Source of the DNA: Pseudoduganella namucuonensis | GTDB taxonomy: Bacteria; Pseudomonadota; Gammaproteobacteria; Burkholderiales; Burkholderiaceae_D | Length of the DNA stretch: 64,000 nucleotides | Assembly: GCF_900116645.1 (NCBI RefSeq) | Contig: NZ_FPBO01000015.1 | Span: forward strand, 101,817 to 165,816 | Direction of reading: 5' to 3' | Made by a program: the position numbers and the translations under genes | The notes under the pieces: model-generated | What the model saw: only the letters and a program-made list of their open reading frames with translations | Told to the model about the DNA's origin: nothing | The model's database searches: none | In this document: piece after piece, positions 1 through 9,293 of the stretch | How the letters are laid out: each line of letters begins with the position of its first letter | Numbering within the stretch: position 1 is the stretch's first letter

Positions 1-1962
1 CGCAAGCTGCCCATCCTGATGATGTCCCCCAGCCCCAACGACGACGAGCACAAGCGCGCGCTGGCCGCCGGCGCCACCGGCTATGGGCGCCTGCCCTACT
101 CCGTCGGCGACCTGGTCGACCAGGTGCTGGTGGAGCTGACGGTGCACCACGCCTGGCCCGCCCGTCCCGGCGCGCCCGCCTTCGACACCCGCGGCTTCGA
201 GGTCAACTACCACGACATGATGACCGGCACGCCGGACGCGGTGATGCTGTTCGACGCCGAGCACGGCCTGCCCATCGCCGTCAACCGCGGCGCCGAGGCG
301 CTGCTGGGGCGGGAGAACGCCCAGCTGAGCCAGATGCGCCTGGTGGACCTGTGCCCGCCCGAGCAGCCCGACGGCCGGCCGTCCAGCCTGGCGGTGCGGG
401 ATTTGATACGCAAGGTGCTGGCCGGCGAGATCAGGGTGTTTTCGCTGAGCTTCGCGCACAGCGGCGGACGGCGCATCGACTGCGAACTGCGGCTGGTGAT
501 GCTGAACAAGGACGGCCACCGCCTGTACCACATGCGCATGGTGGACGTGACGGGCCACAAGCTGGCCGAGGCGCTGCGCGCGGGCCAGAACAAGCTGCTG
601 GAGATGGTGGCGCGCGGCGCGCCGCTGCGCCAGACGCTGGACACGCTGATGCTGCTGGTCGAGGGCCAGTCCACCGGCGTGCTGTGCTCCACCCTGCTGC
701 TGGACCTGGACGGCCGCACCATGCGCGCCGGCGCCGCGCCCAGCCTGCCGGCCGACTTCATGGCCGCCATCGACGGCCTGGAGATCGGCCCGGCCGTGGG
801 CTCCTGCGGCACCGCCATGTTCCGCGGGCAGGCCGTGGTGGTGCACGACATCCAGGCCGATCCGCTGTGGGCGCCCTACGCCGCCACCGCCGCGCGGCAC
901 GGCCTGCGCGCCTGCTGGTCCATGCCCATCCTGCTGGACGAGGACAAGGTGCTGGGCTCCTTCGCCATGTATTACCGCGAGCCGCGCAGTCCCGGCGCGG
1001 AGGAGCTGCGGCTGATCGACGTGGCGACCCACCTGGCCGGCATCGCCATCGCCCGTACGCGGCACGAGGACGAGTTGATACGCCACCGCGCGCACCTGGA
1101 GGAACTGGTGGCCGCGCGCACGGCCGAACTGCGCCACGCCAAGGAGCAGGCCGAGATGGCCAGCGAGGAGCTGTCGACCGCGCTGGAAAACCTGAGCATG
1201 ACGCAGGACGAGCTGGTGCGGCGCGACAAGCTGGCGGCGCTGGGCGCGCTCGTGGCCGGCGTGGCGCACGAACTGAACACGCCCATCGGCAACAGCCTGA
1301 TGGTGGCCAGCACCATGGCCGAGCGCACGCGCGCGATCAAGGCCGTGATGGAGGGCGGCCTGCGCCGCTCGGCGCTGGAGTCCTACCTGCGGCAGTCGGC
1401 CGAGGCCGACGATATCCTGGCGCGCAACCTGGGCCGCGCGGCCAGCCTGGTGCAGAGCTTCAAGTCGATCGCGGTCGACACCGACCAGGCGCAGCGCCGC
1501 CGCTTCGCGCTGGGCAATTTCATTTCCGAGCTGGTGCTGCCCTTGCACGCGGCGGTCAAACACCTGCCCGTCGAAGTCGCGCTCGACATCCCCGAGGCGC
1601 TGGAAATGGACAGCTATCCCGCCCCGTTGGGCCGGGTGATCCACGCGCTGTTCGAGAACAGCCTGGTGCACGGTTTCGAGGGCCGCGCGGGCGGCCGCAT
1701 CGCGATCCGCGCGCGCGCCACGGACAAGGACGAGATCGCCCTGTCGTACACGGACGACGGCGCCGGCATCCCGGCCGAGCACCTGGGCCGCATCTACGAT
1801 CCCTTCTTCACCACCAAGCTGGGCGCGGGCGGCTCCGGCCTGGGCCTGCACGTGGCGCACAACATCGTGCTCGGCGTGCTGGGCGGACGCATCGGCGTGG
1901 AAAGCGTGCCCGGCAAGGGGGTCGCGTTCACTATGCTACTGCCGGCCGTGGCGCCGCTATAA
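1..1962 (+). CDS. Hybrid sensor histidine kinase (receiver remnant, PAS, GAF, kinase), 5' end outside window
   Basis: The reading frame is open from base 1, so the true start lies upstream. Counting codons from base 1, the first ~45 residues look like the end of a response-regulator receiver domain (hydrophobic strand, then an AAGATGY-type loop). A PAS-like domain (~70-185), a GAF-like domain (~200-350) and a helical linker follow. The kinase core has the phospho-acceptor box AHELNTP with His at codon 423, an N-box (FENSLVHG), a DDGAGIP G1 box and a GSGLGLHVA G2 box. It should autophosphorylate on His in response to a cytoplasmic signal; no membrane segment is visible. The partner regulator is not in the window. 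The receiver assignment rests on a short remnant. Confidence 0.9.
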   Translation, partial: RKLPILMMSPSPNDDEHKRALAAGATGYGRLPYSVGDLVDQVLVELTVHHAWPARPGAPAFDTRGFEVNYHDMMTGTPDAVMLFDAEHGLPIAVNRGAEALLGRENAQLSQMRLVDLCPPEQPDGRPSSLAVRDLIRKVLAGEIRVFSLSFAHSGGRRIDCELRLVMLNKDGHRLYHMRMVDVTGHKLAEALRAGQNKLLEMVARGAPLRQTLDTLMLLVEGQSTGVLCSTLLLDLDGRTMRAGAAPSLPADFMAAIDGLEIGPAVGSCGTAMFRGQAVVVHDIQADPLWAPYAATAARHGLRACWSMPILLDEDKVLGSFAMYYREPRSPGAEELRLIDVATHLAGIAIARTRHEDELIRHRAHLEELVAARTAELRHAKEQAEMASEELSTALENLSMTQDELVRRDKLAALGALVAGVAHELNTPIGNSLMVASTMAERTRAIKAVMEGGLRRSALESYLRQSAEADDILARNLGRAASLVQSFKSIAVDTDQAQRRRFALGNFISELVLPLHAAVKHLPVEVALDIPEALEMDSYPAPLGRVIHALFENSLVHGFEGRAGGRIAIRARATDKDEIALSYTDDGAGIPAEHLGRIYDPFFTTKLGAGGSGLGLHVAHNIVLGVLGGRIGVESVPGKGVAFTMLLPAVAPL

Positions 1963-1972
1963 TGGGCCCACC

Positions 1973-2179
1973 ATGAAGACCTTGCGCACCGCCCTGCTCA
2001 TCCCGCCGCTGCTGGCCTGCTGCGCGCTGGCGTGCGCCGGGCCGGCGCCATGGTACTGGTGGGTCAGCAAGGTCGACGGCGCGCGCGTCTGCTCCCAAAC
2101 GCCGCTCGGCCCGGGCTGGGAACAGGTCAAGCGCCCCTATCAAGATAGCCGTTGCGAAAAATTAGCAATTGCCAAATAA
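1973..2179 (+). CDS. Small secreted hypothetical protein (68 aa)
   Basis: The ORF starts 11 bases after the kinase stop and may be cotranscribed with it. The first ~22 residues form a signal peptide (MKT, hydrophobic run, ALACAG cleavage region). The mature part of about 45 residues is Trp-rich near its start (WYWW) and has two Cys residues that could form a disulfide. Its VSKVDGARVC-type segment resembles small periplasmic proteins of unknown function in this group. No family was recognised. Confidence 0.6.
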   Translation: MKTLRTALLIPPLLACCALACAGPAPWYWWVSKVDGARVCSQTPLGPGWEQVKRPYQDSRCEKLAIAK

Positions 2180-2250
2180 TGAGGTCACAACAACTCGCCA
2201 GAGGCAACCGATTCAGCACGCTGTTCTATTCCAACAACCGAGGAGAACTG

Positions 2251-2793
2251 ATGTTTACGAGTCCCGAGCAATTCGCAGCAACCACCAAAGCCTTGTTTGA
2301 GTTCCAGTTGGAGACCTTCAACACCCTCACCAGCAAAGCCGTGCAAGGTGTGGAGCAGGTGGTGGCGCTGAACATGGCGACCGCCAAGTCCAGTGTCGAG
2401 GAGCAACTGGCCGCCGGCAAGGAATTGAGCGTGGCGCGCGATCCCAAGGCCATCATGGCCGTGGCCGCCTCCAAGGTGCAACCGGGCGTGGCCAACGCCG
2501 CCGCCTACAACCAGCAACTGGGCGAGATCATCGCGGAGATCCGCGAGGAATTCACCCGCGCCGCCGACGCCCACATGACCGAGGCCAAGAGCACGCTCAG
2601 CGCGCTGATCTACGACGTGACGAAGAACGTGCGCCCGGGCTCGGAGAACGCGGTCGACATCGTCAAGTCCGCCATCGAGAACGCCTTCGCCGGCTATGAG
2701 CAGGTGACCAACGCCACCCGCCAGGCCGTCGCCAACGTCGAGGCGCAGATCGCCAAGGCCAGCGCCATCGTCAAGCCGGAAGAGGCGGCCTAA
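2251..2793 (+). CDS. phaP: Phasin family protein (PHA granule-associated)
   Basis: This 180-residue protein begins at an ATG preceded by AGGAGAA, a better start than the upstream in-frame one. The N-terminal MFTSPEQFAATTKALFEFQ and the Ala-rich amphipathic helices (KAVQGVEQVVALN, AAGKELSVARDP, YNQQLGEIIAEIREEF) are typical of the Phasin_2 family of Burkholderiales. Phasins coat polyhydroxyalkanoate granules and control their number and surface. The C-terminus is Ala/Val-rich. The gene stands alone, with LysR reading toward it from the other strand. Confidence 0.92.
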   Translation: MFTSPEQFAATTKALFEFQLETFNTLTSKAVQGVEQVVALNMATAKSSVEEQLAAGKELSVARDPKAIMAVAASKVQPGVANAAAYNQQLGEIIAEIREEFTRAADAHMTEAKSTLSALIYDVTKNVRPGSENAVDIVKSAIENAFAGYEQVTNATRQAVANVEAQIAKASAIVKPEEAA

Positions 2794-2824
2794 CCCGCGG
2801 GGGCGGAAAGTCGCCCAAGCCGCG

Positions 2825-3703
2825 CTAAGGCAGCCAGACCTCCAGCACCGCCTGGCGCAGGGCGCCGACCAGCGCGTCCCCGGCCCGGCTCTTGAGATGG
2901 ATGAACGACAACGGGCAGCCGCGCTTGGCGCCCGTCCACACCACCATCTGGCCATTGCGCACCGCCTCGTGCGCGATGTCTTCGCGCAGCAGGCACAGGC
3001 CCACGCCCATCGCCACCAGGCTGCGCATGGACGCCTCCTGGTCGACCTCGATCACACTGCTCAGCTCGTATCCCTGTTCGGCGAACATCTCGCTCACCAG
3101 CCGGTGCTGGGAACTGTGCACGGGCGTGCCTATCCACGGCAGGCGCGCGATCCGGTCCCAGCCGGCGCCACTGACCCGTTCCTCCCACTCCTTGGGCGCC
3201 ACCACCAGGTAGGTCAGCACGCATAGCTCGGTGGCCTGGACGCTGGCGTCGTCCAGCGCGCCGAGGTAGAAGCCCGCGTCCACGGTGCCGGCGCGGATGC
3301 GTTCCAGCACCGAGCCGGAAATCCCTTGCGCCAGTTTGACGTCGATTTGCGGATGCCGCGCCAGCAGGCGGCCGAGCACCGCGCCCAGGCGCAGGCACTC
3401 CGGATCAATGATGGTGCCCAGCTTGACGGTGCCGGTGATCTCGCCGCGGATCTTGTTGGCCATGTTGACCAGTTCCAGCGCGCTGTCCAGGGTCTTTTCG
3501 GCCTGCGCCAGCAACAGCTGGCCGGACCTGGTGAGCGAGGTGCCGCTGGCGCCGCGGGCGAACAGGATCACGCCCAGTTCCTCCTCCAGCGCCTTGATCT
3601 GCTTGCTCACGGCCGACTGGCTGATGTGCAACTGTTCGGCGGCGCGCGTCAGATGGCCCTGCCGGGCGACGGTCAGGAAGGTGCGGAGCTGGTAGATTTC
3701 CAT
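2825..3703 (-). CDS. LysR-family transcriptional regulator
   Basis: The product has 292 residues, the usual LysR length. The N-terminal winged helix-turn-helix is classic (QLRTFLTVARQGHLTRAAEQL, then QSAVSKQIKALEEELG). A periplasmic-binding-protein-like effector domain runs from about residue 90 to the end. It lies 92 bases downstream of the glycerate kinase gene on the same strand. That suggests control of glycerate or hydroxypyruvate metabolism, but this is inferred from position only. Confidence 0.9.
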   Translation of the reverse strand: MEIYQLRTFLTVARQGHLTRAAEQLHISQSAVSKQIKALEEELGVILFARGASGTSLTRSGQLLLAQAEKTLDSALELVNMANKIRGEITGTVKLGTIIDPECLRLGAVLGRLLARHPQIDVKLAQGISGSVLERIRAGTVDAGFYLGALDDASVQATELCVLTYLVVAPKEWEERVSGAGWDRIARLPWIGTPVHSSQHRLVSEMFAEQGYELSSVIEVDQEASMRSLVAMGVGLCLLREDIAHEAVRNGQMVVWTGAKRGCPLSFIHLKSRAGDALVGALRQAVLEVWLP

Positions 3704-3795
3704 GGAAGGGGCTCAAGGTTCGAAAAGCGCCGGCTGGACCGGCATCCGATTGTACTTGAGCCTCGGGGGGGATGGTGCCGGGGCGCGGGAGGAGG

Positions 3796-5100
3796 CTACC
3801 CGGCGGTGATCAGGATGGCCCTGAAATCATTGACGTTGGTCCGGGTCGGGCCGGTGATGAGCAGGTCTTCCAGCCGGCTGAAGAAGCCGTAGCCGTCGTT
3901 GTTGGCCAGGCTGGCCTTGGCGTCCAGCCCCATGGCTTGCGCGCATGCCAGCGTCGACGGCCGCAGCACGGCGCCCGCGTTGTCCTCGGTGCCGTCGATG
4001 CCGTCGGTGTCGCAGGCGATGGCGTAGGTCGATTCCTGCCCGTCCAGCGCGATGGCCAGGGCCAGCAGGAACTCGGCGTTGCGTCCGCCGCGGCCGTTGC
4101 CGCGCACCGTCACCGTGGTCTCGCCGCCGGACAGGATCACGCAGGGTCTGGGCAGGGGCTGGTCGCGCCGCAGCACTTGCCGCGCGATGGCGGCGTGCAT
4201 CAGCGCGATGTCGCGCGCCTCGCCCTCGATGCTGTCGCCCAGGATCAGCGGGGTGCAGCCATGCTCGCGCGCCACCGTGGCGGCCGCGTCGAGCGCCTGC
4301 TGCGCGGTCGCCACCACGCTCACCTGGTTGTCACGCAGCCTGGGGTCCATGGCCGTTGGCGCCGCGCGCGACGGGTCGAGCAGCAGCGCGCGCAGCGACG
4401 CGGAGACGGCGATGCCATACTTGTCCAGCACGCGCAGCGCGTCGCCGCCCGTGCCATGATCGGCGATGCTGGGGCCGGACGCGACCACCGCCGGATCGTC
4501 GCCGGGCACGTCGGAGATGACCAGCGTGACCATCCGGGCCGGATGACAGGCCAGCGCCAGCCGGCCGCCCTTCACCGCCGACAACTGCTTGCGGACGCAA
4601 TTCATTTCCTGAATGGCCGCGCCGGACTTGAGCAAGGCGGCGTTGATCTGGCGTTTCTCGCGCAACTCGACGCCCTCGGCCGGCATCGACAGCAAGGCCG
4701 AACCGCCGCCGGAAATGAGGAAGACCACCAGGTCGTCCGCGGTCAGGCCGCGCGCCATCTCGAGCATGCGGCGCGCGGCGGTGACGCCGGCGTCGTCCGG
4801 GATCGGGTGCCCGGCTTCGATGATTTCTATCCGGCCGCAGGCCTCGCCATGGCCGTAGCGGGTCACGACCAGCCCCTCCAGGCCGCCCTGCCAGTGCCGC
4901 TCCAGCGCCAGCGCCATGCGGGCCGACGCCTTTCCGGCGCCAAACACCAGCGTCCGGCCTTTGGGCGGCGGCGGCAGATGGGCGGGGAGCACCAGCAGCG
5001 GATCGACCGCGTCCACGGCGGCGCGGAACATCTGGCGCAGCAGGTCGCAGGGATCGCCGGCGGCGCGGGCGCCGGCCAGGTTGGTGTGGGTGGCTGTCAT
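3796..5100 (-). CDS. ttuD: Glycerate 2-kinase, MOFRL family
   Basis: The protein of ~434 residues has the two-domain structure of class-II glycerate kinases: an N-terminal DUF4147 domain (VFGAGKASARMALALE; LISGGGSALL near residue 130) and a C-terminal MOFRL domain (CVILSGGETTVTVRG; GRNAEFLLALAIAL; DTDGIDGTEDNAGA). The enzyme phosphorylates D-glycerate to 2-phosphoglycerate in tartrate, glyoxylate or serine-cycle breakdown. The ATG at 5100 has GAGG at good spacing; an in-frame ATG two codons upstream at 5106 is possible. The neighbouring LysR gene is the likely regulator. Confidence 0.92.
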   Translation of the reverse strand: MTATHTNLAGARAAGDPCDLLRQMFRAAVDAVDPLLVLPAHLPPPPKGRTLVFGAGKASARMALALERHWQGGLEGLVVTRYGHGEACGRIEIIEAGHPIPDDAGVTAARRMLEMARGLTADDLVVFLISGGGSALLSMPAEGVELREKRQINAALLKSGAAIQEMNCVRKQLSAVKGGRLALACHPARMVTLVISDVPGDDPAVVASGPSIADHGTGGDALRVLDKYGIAVSASLRALLLDPSRAAPTAMDPRLRDNQVSVVATAQQALDAAATVAREHGCTPLILGDSIEGEARDIALMHAAIARQVLRRDQPLPRPCVILSGGETTVTVRGNGRGGRNAEFLLALAIALDGQESTYAIACDTDGIDGTEDNAGAVLRPSTLACAQAMGLDAKASLANNDGYGFFSRLEDLLITGPTRTNVNDFRAILITAG

Positions 5101-5251
5101 ATGCATCCTCGGTCTCTCTCCTCTATTCCCGCGGCCGGATGGACTGGCGGGTTGGACCCACTATAAGAAGCGCCGCGGCGGCGGTCCAATGGTAAGAATT
5201 CATCCTCCGCATGAGGATTTCGAATGACGGCCCGGCCCCGGACGCGGTACA

Positions 5252-5267
5252 CTGTATATAAATACAG
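5252..5267 (+). promoter_or_regulatory. LexA-binding SOS box upstream of the VRR-NUC/helicase operon
   Basis: CTGTATATAAATACAG is a perfect match to the gammaproteobacterial-type LexA consensus CTGT-N8-ACAG, with the AT-rich centre of strong boxes. It ends 16 bases before the ATG at 5284, where it would cover the promoter or transcription start. It predicts induction of the downstream nuclease and helicase by DNA damage. Confidence 0.85.
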
Positions 5268-5283
5268 TCCGCAGCGCGCAGCA

Positions 5284-6927
5284 ATGATCAAAGTTCTGGA
5301 AAACGAGTTTTATTACCTGGACAACTTCCACCAGGTTTTGCATTGGATAGGCGAGCGTTACGACGATCTGCTCGCGGACGACGAACGCGCCTTCCTCGCC
5401 ACCTTCCCCACCCTGCCCCGTTCCTCGCGCGCGCTGTTCGTGCGCATGGTCATGCGCAAGGGAATGCTGTTCCGCGCCAGCAAACTGGCGTACGCGGAAA
5501 TCGGCTGCGCGCAGGAGGCGGCCCGGCCGCTGGCCGAGCTGAAGTGGATAGACGCCGATCCCGTGCTGACGCTGGACCAGCTGTTCGAGCTGCTGCAAAA
5601 ACCGGAGATCTGCCGCCTGTTCAAGCTGAACGGCCACGAGAAAAGCGCGCGCAAGGCCGAACAGCTGGAGGCGCTGCGCGAGCGGCACGGCGGCGCGCAC
5701 CGCTATTCGGCGTGGTGCGGCGAGGCCTGCGACCAGGTCTACCACATCGTCGCCAAGCCGCTGTGCGACCGGCTGCGGCTTATCTTCTTCGGCAACTACC
5801 ACCAGGACTGGTCGGAGTTCGTGCTGTCCGACCTGGGCGTGTACAAGTACGAGAAGGTGGCGTTCCCGCCGTCCGCGCGCGGCTTCCGCACGCGGCGCGA
5901 CATCGACAGCTACCTGGAGCTGCACCGCTGCCGCGAGCGCTTCCACGACAACGAGCCGCCGGCGGACGTGCTGAAGGACTTGCCGCCGGTGGCCGACAAC
6001 GAGTGGCTGAGGAGCCGGCGCGACAAGCTGCTGTTCCAGATGGCGCAGCACCTGGAAAAACAGCGGGACTGGGAGGGCGCCCTCGCCATGTACGCGGACT
6101 GCGGCTACCCCGGCGCGCGGGCGCGCCGCATCCGCGTGCTGGAGAAGCACGAGCAGCTGGGCCGCGCCTACGCGCTGCTCGGGCAGGCGATGGCGCAGCC
6201 TGAGAGCGAATCCGAGCGCCAGCAACTGCTGCGCATGGAGCCGCGCCTGCGCCGCAAGCTGGGCCACGCCAAGGCCGCCGCCGCGCCCGCCGCGCCGGTG
6301 GTGCGGCTGGACCTGAGCCTGCCGCTGCCGGCGCCCGAATGCGCCTGGCATGTGGAGGGCGTGGTGCGCGACCACCTGGCGCGCGCGGACGCGCCGGTGT
6401 ACTACGTGGAGAACGCGCTGATCAATTCACTGTTCGGTCTGCTGTGCTGGGACGCCATCTTCACCAGCATCCCGGGCGCCTTCTTCCATCCCTACCACCA
6501 CGGCCCGGCCGACCTGCACAGCGCCGACTTCCACCGCCGCCGCGCCGCCCAGTTCGCCGCCTGCCTGGCGCAGCTGGAGGATGGCGGCTACGCCGGCACG
6601 ATACGCGCCAACCTGGCCGCCAAGGCCGGCATCCAGTCGCCGTTCGTGTTCTGGGGCCTGCTGGACGAGCAACTGGTGGAACTGGCGCTGGCCTGCATCC
6701 CGCCGGCGCACATGCGCAAGTGGTTCGAGCGCATGCTGCTCGACATCAAGGCCAACCGCAGCGGCTTCCCGGACCTGATCCAGTTCTGGCCGGCGGAGCG
6801 CCGCTACCACATGATCGAGGTGAAGGGGCCCGGAGACCGGCTGCAGGACAGCCAGCTGCGCTGGATAGCCTATTGCGCCGAGCACCAGATGCCGATCACC
6901 GTGTGCTACCTGCAATGGGCGGAATAA
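5284..6927 (+). CDS. FAN1-like VRR-NUC domain structure-specific nuclease
   Basis: The ~547-residue protein ends in a VRR-NUC domain: SGFPDLIQFW with Asp497, followed by MIEVKGPGD with Glu512 and Lys514, the PD-(D/E)XK catalytic triad. The N-terminal half (VLHWIGERYDDLL; RSSRALFVRMVMRKGMLFR) matches the SAP-like/helical region of bacterial FAN1 proteins. The middle is helical and TPR-like (DWEGALAMYADCGYPGARARRIRVLEK). FAN1 proteins cut 5' flaps and unhook DNA interstrand crosslinks. The ATG at 5284 is chosen because an upstream in-frame ATG at 5224 would place the LexA box inside the gene. The stop overlaps the helicase start by one base (TAATG), so the two are translationally coupled. Confidence 0.9.
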   Translation: MIKVLENEFYYLDNFHQVLHWIGERYDDLLADDERAFLATFPTLPRSSRALFVRMVMRKGMLFRASKLAYAEIGCAQEAARPLAELKWIDADPVLTLDQLFELLQKPEICRLFKLNGHEKSARKAEQLEALRERHGGAHRYSAWCGEACDQVYHIVAKPLCDRLRLIFFGNYHQDWSEFVLSDLGVYKYEKVAFPPSARGFRTRRDIDSYLELHRCRERFHDNEPPADVLKDLPPVADNEWLRSRRDKLLFQMAQHLEKQRDWEGALAMYADCGYPGARARRIRVLEKHEQLGRAYALLGQAMAQPESESERQQLLRMEPRLRRKLGHAKAAAAPAAPVVRLDLSLPLPAPECAWHVEGVVRDHLARADAPVYYVENALINSLFGLLCWDAIFTSIPGAFFHPYHHGPADLHSADFHRRRAAQFAACLAQLEDGGYAGTIRANLAAKAGIQSPFVFWGLLDEQLVELALACIPPAHMRKWFERMLLDIKANRSGFPDLIQFWPAERRYHMIEVKGPGDRLQDSQLRWIAYCAEHQMPITVCYLQWAE

Positions 6928-9293
6928 TGGACGAGGTAGTGGGCGCACCAAGTCCGCCGGTCTACACCGTCGCCGTGCGCGCGCTGTGCGAGTTCACCGC
7001 CAAGGCGGGCGACCTGGACCTGCGCTTCACGCCCACGCCCACCGCGCAGGAGGGCATCGCCGGGCACGCGCTGGTGGCGTCGCGGCGCGGCGACGGCTAC
7101 GAGAAGGAAATCAGCCTGTCCGGCGAGTTCGGCCCGCTGCGCGTGCGGGGCCGCGCGGACGGCTACGACCCGCGGCGGAACCAGCTGGAGGAGGTGAAGA
7201 CCCACCGCGGCGATCTGTCGCGCATGCCGGACAACCACCGCCGCCTGCACTGGGCCCAGCTGAGGGTGTACGGCCACCTGCTGTGTTGCGCGCGCGGGCT
7301 GGATGAGCTGCGGCTGGCGCTGGTGTATTTCGATATCGGCAGCCAGAAGGAAACCTTGCTCACGGAAAAAGCCAGCGCGGCGTCGCTGAAGGCGTTCTTC
7401 GAGGAGCAATGCGGCCGGTTTCTGGCCTGGGCGGAGCAGGAAATGCTGCACCGCGGCGCGCGCGACGCGGCGCTGAAAGCCATGCGTTTCCCGCACGCGT
7501 CCTTCCGGCCCGGACAGCGCCAGCTGGCCGAGGCCATGTACAAGGCCAGCACCCGCTCCTGCGCGCTGCTGGCGCAGGCGCCGACCGGCATCGGCAAAAC
7601 GGTGGGCAGCCTGTTCCCGCTGCTGAAGGCCACCGCCGAGCATGGGCTGGACAGGGTGTTCTTCCTGGCCGCGAAGACGTCCGGGCGGCGCATGGCGCTC
7701 GATGCCGTGGCCACGCTCGCGCGGGCGCATGGCGATGCCATGGCGTCGCGGACGCAGGCGCACGACGGCGCCTTGCCGCCGCCATCGCAGGCGCGGGCCC
7801 GTCCGCTGCTTCCGCTGCGCACGCTGGAACTGGTGGCCCGGTCGACCGCGTGCGAGCATCCGGACAAGGCCTGCCACGGCGAATCGTGCCCGCTGGCCAA
7901 GGGCTTCTACGACCGGTTGCCGGCGGCGCGCGGCGCGGCCCTGCTGGAGCCGATGCTGGACAAGGCCGCCGTGCGCGAGGTCGCGCTGGCGCACCAGGTC
8001 TGCCCCTACTACCTGGGCAGCGAACTGGCGCGCTGGGCCGACGTCATCGTCGGCGACTACAACTACTACTTCGACATCAGCGCCTCGCTGTACAGCCTGA
8101 CGATGCTGAACGACTGGCAGGTCAGCGTGCTGGCGGACGAGGCGCACAACATGGTGTCGCGCGCGCGCAAGATGTATTCGGCGGAGCTGGAGCACGCCGG
8201 CCTGCGCATGCTGCGCAAGACCGCGCCGGAGACGCTGAAGAAGGCGCTGGACCGCGTGCACAAGCAATGGAACGCGCTGGAGAAGGAGCAGGAGGGCGAG
8301 TACCTGGTCCACCAGGAGCTGCCGGAAAAGCTGATGGACGCGCTGCAGACCGCCACCACCGCCATCGGCGATTACTACGCCGAGCATCCGACTCATGTGG
8401 ACGAGGACTTGCAACGCTTCTACTTCGACGCGATGAACTTCGCGCGGCTGGCGGAAAGCTTCGGCCAGCACTCGCTGTTCGACATCACCAAGAGCGGTTC
8501 CGGCACCCGGTCCAACTCCGTGCTTTGCCTGCGCAACATCGTCCCCGCCCCCTTCCTGAAGCCGCGCTTCGAGGCGGCGCGCTCGGTGGCGCTGTTCTCC
8601 GCCACGCTCAGTCCCTGGAACTACTACAGCGACACGCTGGGCATGCCGGCCGACACCGCGTGGGTCGATGTCGAATCGCCCTTCATCGCGGAGCAGCTGT
8701 CGGTGCGGGTGGCGGGGCATATCTCCACGCGCTACCAGCACAGGGAAAGGTCGCTGCGTCCCATCGCCGCGCTGATGGGCGAGCAGTACGCGCGCCAGCC
8801 CGGCAACTACCTGGCCTTCTTCAGCAGCTTCGATTACATGGAGAAGGCGGCGGCGCTGTTCGCGCAAGTGCATCCCGGGGTGCCGGTGTGGCTGCAGGAG
8901 CGGCGCATGGACGAGGCCGGCCGCGAGCACTTCCTGGCCCGCTTCCACGCGGACGGCCGCGGCATCGGCTTCGCGGTGCTGGGCGGCTCGTTCGGCGAGG
9001 GCATAGACCTGCCGGGCGCGCGGCTGATCGGCGCCTTCATCGCCACGTTGGGACTGCCGCAACTGAATCCGGTCAATGAGCAGATACGCCAGCGCATGGA
9101 CGCCATCTTCGGCGCGGGCTACGACTACACCTATCTGTACCCGGGACTGCAAAAAGTGGTGCAGGCGGCCGGCCGCGTGATCCGCACCGAAACCGACCAG
9201 GGCACGGTGCACCTGATCGACGACCGCTTCGCGCGGCCGGAGGTGCGGGCGCTGTTGCCCGCGTGGTGGCGCGTCGAGCGTAGAACGGACTAG
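6927..9293 (+). CDS. RecB-like nuclease fused to XPD/DinG-type Fe-S DNA helicase
   Basis: The ~788-residue protein has an N-terminal PD-(D/E)XK nuclease-like module (RGRADGYD with Asp78, LEEVKTH with Glu89 and Lys91, QLRVY with Gln111/Tyr115 as in RecB/Cas4). A superfamily-2 helicase follows: FRPGQRQLAEAMY Q-motif, Walker A APTGIGKT (Lys224), DEAH box at 404-407, ATLSPWNYY, and a C-terminal GGSFGEGIDLPG and QAAGRVIRTE. Four cysteines (309, 316, 321, 359) are placed as in the 4Fe-4S cluster of XPD/DinG. It should unwind 5'-3' and may also cut DNA. Coupling to the FAN1-like gene and the SOS box suggest crosslink or flap repair. Confidence 0.9.
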   Translation: MDEVVGAPSPPVYTVAVRALCEFTAKAGDLDLRFTPTPTAQEGIAGHALVASRRGDGYEKEISLSGEFGPLRVRGRADGYDPRRNQLEEVKTHRGDLSRMPDNHRRLHWAQLRVYGHLLCCARGLDELRLALVYFDIGSQKETLLTEKASAASLKAFFEEQCGRFLAWAEQEMLHRGARDAALKAMRFPHASFRPGQRQLAEAMYKASTRSCALLAQAPTGIGKTVGSLFPLLKATAEHGLDRVFFLAAKTSGRRMALDAVATLARAHGDAMASRTQAHDGALPPPSQARARPLLPLRTLELVARSTACEHPDKACHGESCPLAKGFYDRLPAARGAALLEPMLDKAAVREVALAHQVCPYYLGSELARWADVIVGDYNYYFDISASLYSLTMLNDWQVSVLADEAHNMVSRARKMYSAELEHAGLRMLRKTAPETLKKALDRVHKQWNALEKEQEGEYLVHQELPEKLMDALQTATTAIGDYYAEHPTHVDEDLQRFYFDAMNFARLAESFGQHSLFDITKSGSGTRSNSVLCLRNIVPAPFLKPRFEAARSVALFSATLSPWNYYSDTLGMPADTAWVDVESPFIAEQLSVRVAGHISTRYQHRERSLRPIAALMGEQYARQPGNYLAFFSSFDYMEKAAALFAQVHPGVPVWLQERRMDEAGREHFLARFHADGRGIGFAVLGGSFGEGIDLPGARLIGAFIATLGLPQLNPVNEQIRQRMDAIFGAGYDYTYLYPGLQKVVQAAGRVIRTETDQGTVHLIDDRFARPEVRALLPAWWRVERRTD

